From NCBI GenBank assembly GCA_001898785.1, contig MKVE01000016.1, forward strand, positions 30,632 to 66,682: DNA of 36,051 nucleotides, in the 5' to 3' direction. The notes under the pieces were generated by a model. That model was not told the origin of the DNA and did not search any database. It saw only the letters and a program-made list of their open reading frames with translations. Source of the stretch: Chryseobacterium sp. 36-9 (GTDB lineage: Bacteria; Bacteroidota; Bacteroidia; Flavobacteriales; Weeksellaceae). Position numbers and translations under genes: made by a program. Shown here in pieces: positions 33,409-36,051 of this stretch; position 1 is the first letter of the stretch; each line of letters starts with the position of its first letter.

Positions 33409-35022
33409 TTATTTTTTGTTTTTCACCGTAGCGCTAACAAACGCCTTGAATAAAGGATGCGGTGTCGCGACCGTACTCTTATATTCCGGGTGATACTGGA
33501 CACCTACATAAAACGGATGGTCTTTCAGCTCCAAAGTTTCTACCAGACCTGTTTCAGGATTCAGTCCTGTTGGAATAAGGCCTTTATCTTCGAAGTCCTT
33601 TTTATATTCACTGTTGAATTCGTATCGGTGACGGTGACGCTCCGAGATGGTTTTTGCTCCATAGACTTCTGCCAGTTTTGAACCTGGTTTCAAAGTACAT
33701 TTCCAAGCACCAAGACGCATTGTTCCACCTTTTTCCACTACATTTTTCTGTTCTTCCATTAGAGAAATCACAGGATCCGGAGTGGAAGTATCGAACTCCA
33801 TACTGTTGGCTTTAGCTAAACCAAGGACATTTCTAGCGAACTCGATAGTCATAATCTGCATCCCTAGACAGATTCCCAACAATGGGATTTTGTTTTCTCT
33901 TGCATATTTCGCAGCCTGGATTTTCCCTTCTATTCCTCTGTCGCCAAAACCCGGTGCAACAAGGATTCCGTCCACGCCTTTTAATAGTTTTTCGGCTCCT
34001 TTCTCTTCAATGTCGCCACTGTAAATCCACCTTACATTCACTTCGGTTTCCATATCGGCACCTGCGTGGATGAAAGCTTCCGCAATGGATTTATAAGAAT
34101 CCTGAAGTGATACATATTTGCCAACCAAAGCGATTTCTACACTTTTCTTCGGATTTTTATACTTTTTAAGGAATGTTTTCCAGTCTTTCAGGTTAATCTC
34201 TTTTCCTGCAGGCAAATTCAGTTCTTTGAGAACGACCTCATCAAAATGCTGCTTCTGAAGGTATAGAGGGACTTCGTAGATCGTATCCATATCGATACAT
34301 TCGATAACATTTTCCAGACCCACGTTACAGAACTGCGCCAGCTTTGAACGCAGATCTTTCGGAATGGTATGCTCCGTTCTGCAAACCAGAACATCTGCCT
34401 GGATCCCGCTTTCCATCAACTGGCGAACAGAGTGTTGGGAAGGTTTTGTTTTCAGTTCCCCGCTCGAAGACAGATAAGGCAACAATGTCAGATGGATGAC
34501 CATAGAATTATTTTTGCCTAGTTCCCATTGCAACTGGCGAACACTTTCTATGTAAGGCAAAGATTCAATATCACCAACTGTTCCTCCAATTTCTGTGATG
34601 ATAATATCATAATCTTTTTTTGACAGGATTTTGATTCTGCGTTTGATCTCGTTGGTAATATGTGGGATGACCTGAACTGTTTTTCCAAGAAAATCACCTT
34701 TACGTTCTTTCTCGATAACAGTCTGGTAGATTCTTCCGGTTGTAACGTTGTTATTCTGTGAAGTGGGAGAATCCAGAAAACGCTCATAATGTCCCAGGTC
34801 AAGGTCAGTTTCTGCGCCGTCTTCGGTCACATAACATTCGCCATGTTCATAAGGATTAAGTGTTCCGGGGTCGATGTTGATATAAGGGTCAAGTTTTTGT
34901 ATGGTAACTTTGAAACCGCGGGATTTAAGAAGAAGTCCCAAAGAAGCGGAAACAATACCCTTACCAAGTGACGATGTTACACCTCCTGTTACAAAGATGT
35001 ATTTCGTTTCTTTTTTACTCAT
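33409..35022 (-). CDS. pyrG: CTP synthase
   Basis: Makes CTP from UTP, ATP and glutamine. 537 residues from the ATG at 35022. Visible: synthetase domain with [20 protein letters not shown] (P-loop), [36 protein letters not shown] and [14 protein letters not shown]; and the C-terminal glutaminase domain with nucleophile Cys in LLGICLGMQ and the His-Glu of [10 protein letters not shown]. The earlier in-frame ATG at 35040 overlaps the promoter -7 box and is rejected. Confidence 0.98.
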   Translation of the reverse strand: MSKKETKYIFVTGGVTSSLGKGIVSASLGLLLKSRGFKVTIQKLDPYINIDPGTLNPYEHGECYVTEDGAETDLDLGHYERFLDSPTSQNNNVTTGRIYQTVIEKERKGDFLGKTVQVIPHITNEIKRRIKILSKKDYDIIITEIGGTVGDIESLPYIESVRQLQWELGKNNSMVIHLTLLPYLSSSGELKTKPSQHSVRQLMESGIQADVLVCRTEHTIPKDLRSKLAQFCNVGLENVIECIDMDTIYEVPLYLQKQHFDEVVLKELNLPAGKEINLKDWKTFLKKYKNPKKSVEIALVGKYVSLQDSYKSIAEAFIHAGADMETEVNVRWIYSGDIEEKGAEKLLKGVDGILVAPGFGDRGIEGKIQAAKYARENKIPLLGICLGMQIMTIEFARNVLGLAKANSMEFDTSTPDPVISLMEEQKNVVEKGGTMRLGAWKCTLKPGSKLAEVYGAKTISERHRHRYEFNSEYKKDFEDKGLIPTGLNPETGLVETLELKDHPFYVGVQYHPEYKSTVATPHPLFKAFVSATVKNKK

Positions 35023-35037
35023 TAGATTAGGTTTGTG

Positions 35038-35068
35038 CAAAGTTAAAGCATCTCAACCTAAAAAACAA
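35038..35068 (-). promoter_or_regulatory. Promoter of pyrG (TTG, 20 bases, TAACTTTG)
   Basis: On the minus strand TTG (35066-35068), a 20-base spacer and TAACTTTG (35038-35045) match the Bacteroidota promoter very well. The ATG at 35022 follows 15 bases later, so the leader is only about 10 bases. Confidence 0.75.
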
Positions 35069-35107
35069 TTTTCGTTGAAAGATTAGTTAACCTGAGTATC
35101 CTTCAAC

Positions 35108-35464
35108 TTGCATATGTTGTTCCCATCATACCTCACGTCCGGTTTGTATGAAAAATACTTAAAAAAAGAAGCAAATCTTACGTGGCTTGCCAATAATCTT
35201 AATACCAACACCAGATACCTTTCAGAAATCATTAGAATATACAGGGATAAAAACTTTGCAGATTATATCAACGGATTGCGGATAGACTATATCGTCAATA
35301 AGCTGTACAACGAACCAAAATACAGGCAATATAAGATAAGTTCTTTCGCAGAAGAATGTGGGTTTGCATCATCCAGGGTTTTTGTGAATGCGTTTAAAAA
35401 AATAAATGAAGTACCTCCTTCTTATTTTATCGACCAACTGAAACAGGATGAATCAGCCAGATAA
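35108..35464 (+). CDS. AraC-type HTH protein, short (possible remnant of a TPR-AraC regulator)
   Basis: About 118 residues, start uncertain: TTG at 35108 or ATG at 35114; a stop lies at 35093. The HTH domain is complete: LTWLANNLNTNTRYLSEII, FADYINGLRIDYIVNKLYN, ISSFAEECGFASSRVFVNAFKK, and PPSYFIDQL. In Flavobacteriia this domain normally ends a regulator of roughly 500-600 residues with periplasmic TPRs and a TM helix; here that part is missing, and only 85 bases separate the frame from pyrG. It is either a truncated gene or a free-standing DNA-binding protein. No promoter is clear. Confidence 0.65.
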   Translation: MHMLFPSYLTSGLYEKYLKKEANLTWLANNLNTNTRYLSEIIRIYRDKNFADYINGLRIDYIVNKLYNEPKYRQYKISSFAEECGFASSRVFVNAFKKINEVPPSYFIDQLKQDESAR

Positions 35465-35494
35465 AAGAATTAAAAAAGCTGTCATTTAAATCAA

Positions 35495-35526
35495 AATAAA
35501 CCCGCACCAATTGATGCGGGTTTATT
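35495..35526. terminator. Bidirectional terminator between the AraC-type gene and the T9SS protein
   Basis: Perfect 12-bp stem AATAAACCCGCA / TGCGGGTTTATT with an 8-base loop, A-rich before and T-rich after. Confidence 0.85.
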
Positions 35527-35544
35527 CATATTTATGAAGAAGAT

Positions 35545-36051
35545 TTATTTCTTGATCACTTTGAACGTTTTTGCTTTTCCGTCTTTAGTCGTTGCTTTCA
35601 CAACGTAAGTCCCTGTAATTAATGTTGATAAGTCTAACTGAACTTTTGACTTATCCAGGCTTACGAAGTTTCTTACCAGCTTACCTTCGATGTTGTAAAC
35701 CGAAACGTTGGTTACGTTCTTTTCGCTTACGAGATTCAGGATGTCTTTTACCGGATTCGGATAATAAGAGATTGATTTTGAACTGATATCATTAACTCCA
35801 AGGGATTCTTTCACATCCAATGTATAGTCTTCTGCCTGCCCATACTGATAAATCGAGTTGTCACAAGGTGTTGTCATAGAAGCATCCCAATTCAACATCA
35901 CTCTCATTCTTGCTTTACCAACAGTTGCTGTGGAAGGCACTGTGATATCACCTGTAATCTGTCCGCCATCTGTACCATCAGAAGTTACTGCGCCTACCTC
36001 ATACATCTCGCCTGCATCTGTAAAGCTTCCGTTTTGATTCCAATCCACAAA
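35545..36051 (-). CDS. C-terminal end of a T9SS-secreted protein with GEVED domain (5' end outside window)
   Basis: The frame runs off the window end; the apparent GTG start near 36048 is only the frame edge. Visible: a GEVED domain (VDWNQNGSFTDAGEMYEVG ... YQYGQAEDYTLDV) and a type A T9SS sorting domain (SISYYPNPVKDILNLVSEKNV ... TFKVIKK). Both modules resemble those at the end of the M4 peptidase at 11308. The enzyme or adhesin domain lies outside, so its activity is unknown. It is exported through the outer membrane by inference from the sorting domain. Confidence 0.9.
   Translation of the reverse strand, partial: FVDWNQNGSFTDAGEMYEVGAVTSDGTDGGQITGDITVPSTATVGKARMRVMLNWDASMTTPCDNSIYQYGQAEDYTLDVKESLGVNDISSKSISYYPNPVKDILNLVSEKNVTNVSVYNIEGKLVRNFVSLDKSKVQLDLSTLITGTYVVKATTKDGKAKTFKVIKK

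Noticed and set aside
35023-35040. Longer pyrG start at 35040
   Set aside because: That ATG overlaps the TAACTTTG box of a well-spaced promoter, and CTP synthases start near [15 protein letters not shown].
1-36051. CRISPR array, prophage or transposase genes
   Set aside because: No regular spacer-repeat array, no integrase or phage genes and no transposase frame were seen; the repeats found are single, short and non-coding.

Overview
The window looks like chromosomal DNA from a Bacteroidota bacterium of class Flavobacteriia, most like Chryseobacterium and relatives in Weeksellaceae. The evidence is the A+T-rich composition, promoters of the Bacteroidota type (TAnnTTTG at -7, sometimes TTG at -33), few Shine-Dalgarno sites, two secreted proteins with type IX secretion (T9SS) C-terminal sorting domains, TPR-LuxR and AraC-type regulators of the flavobacterial kind, and house-keeping proteins (AhcY, PepD, RadA, TamB, TsaD, YidC, PyrG) of Bacteroidota style. 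The species assignment is inference. No prophage, insertion sequence, CRISPR array, tRNA or rRNA was found.

Layout. 1-4164: the end of an RND multidrug efflux pump permease (its start lies outside the window) and its TolC-type outer-membrane lipoprotein, separated by a small hairpin-bearing repeat that encloses a 28-codon open frame. 4247-7451: a TetR regulator followed by an SDR oxidoreductase, a PaaI-type thioesterase and a FabF-type ketoacyl synthase. A near-identical palindrome precedes both tetR and the SDR gene, so this is probably one TetR-controlled lipid-modifying unit. 7512-11212: S-adenosylhomocysteinase (ahcY), two repeat-like elements, a FUSC-family membrane protein and the dipeptidase pepD. 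11308-14640: a secreted M4 metallopeptidase and, convergent to it, a SlyD-like FKBP isomerase. 14784-18550: radA, an ACP phosphodiesterase, a TPR/LuxR sensor-regulator and a 250-base stretch that ends in a terminator and may encode a small RNA. 18554-25256: a small membrane protein, an Lrp/AsnC regulator, the very large tamB, and tsaD head-to-head with tamB with only 5 bases between start codons. 25269-30040: a small membrane protein of unknown function, a DUF808 (YedI-like) membrane protein, rsmE, a probable outer-membrane beta-barrel protein, and a DinB-like DUF1572 protein coupled to a DadA-like FAD oxidoreductase. 30044-35022: a RelE/ParE-type toxin-antitoxin pair, a TrmH-family RNA methyltransferase, yidC and pyrG. 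35108-36051: an unusually short AraC-type HTH protein and the C-terminal end of a second T9SS-secreted protein with a GEVED domain.

Most of the window is ordinary core genome. The accessory-looking parts are the hairpin element between the two efflux genes, the TetR/SDR/thioesterase/KAS unit with its paired operators, the two repeat-like elements behind ahcY, the toxin-antitoxin pair, and the orphan AraC domain. No intergenic stretch exceeds about 260 bases.
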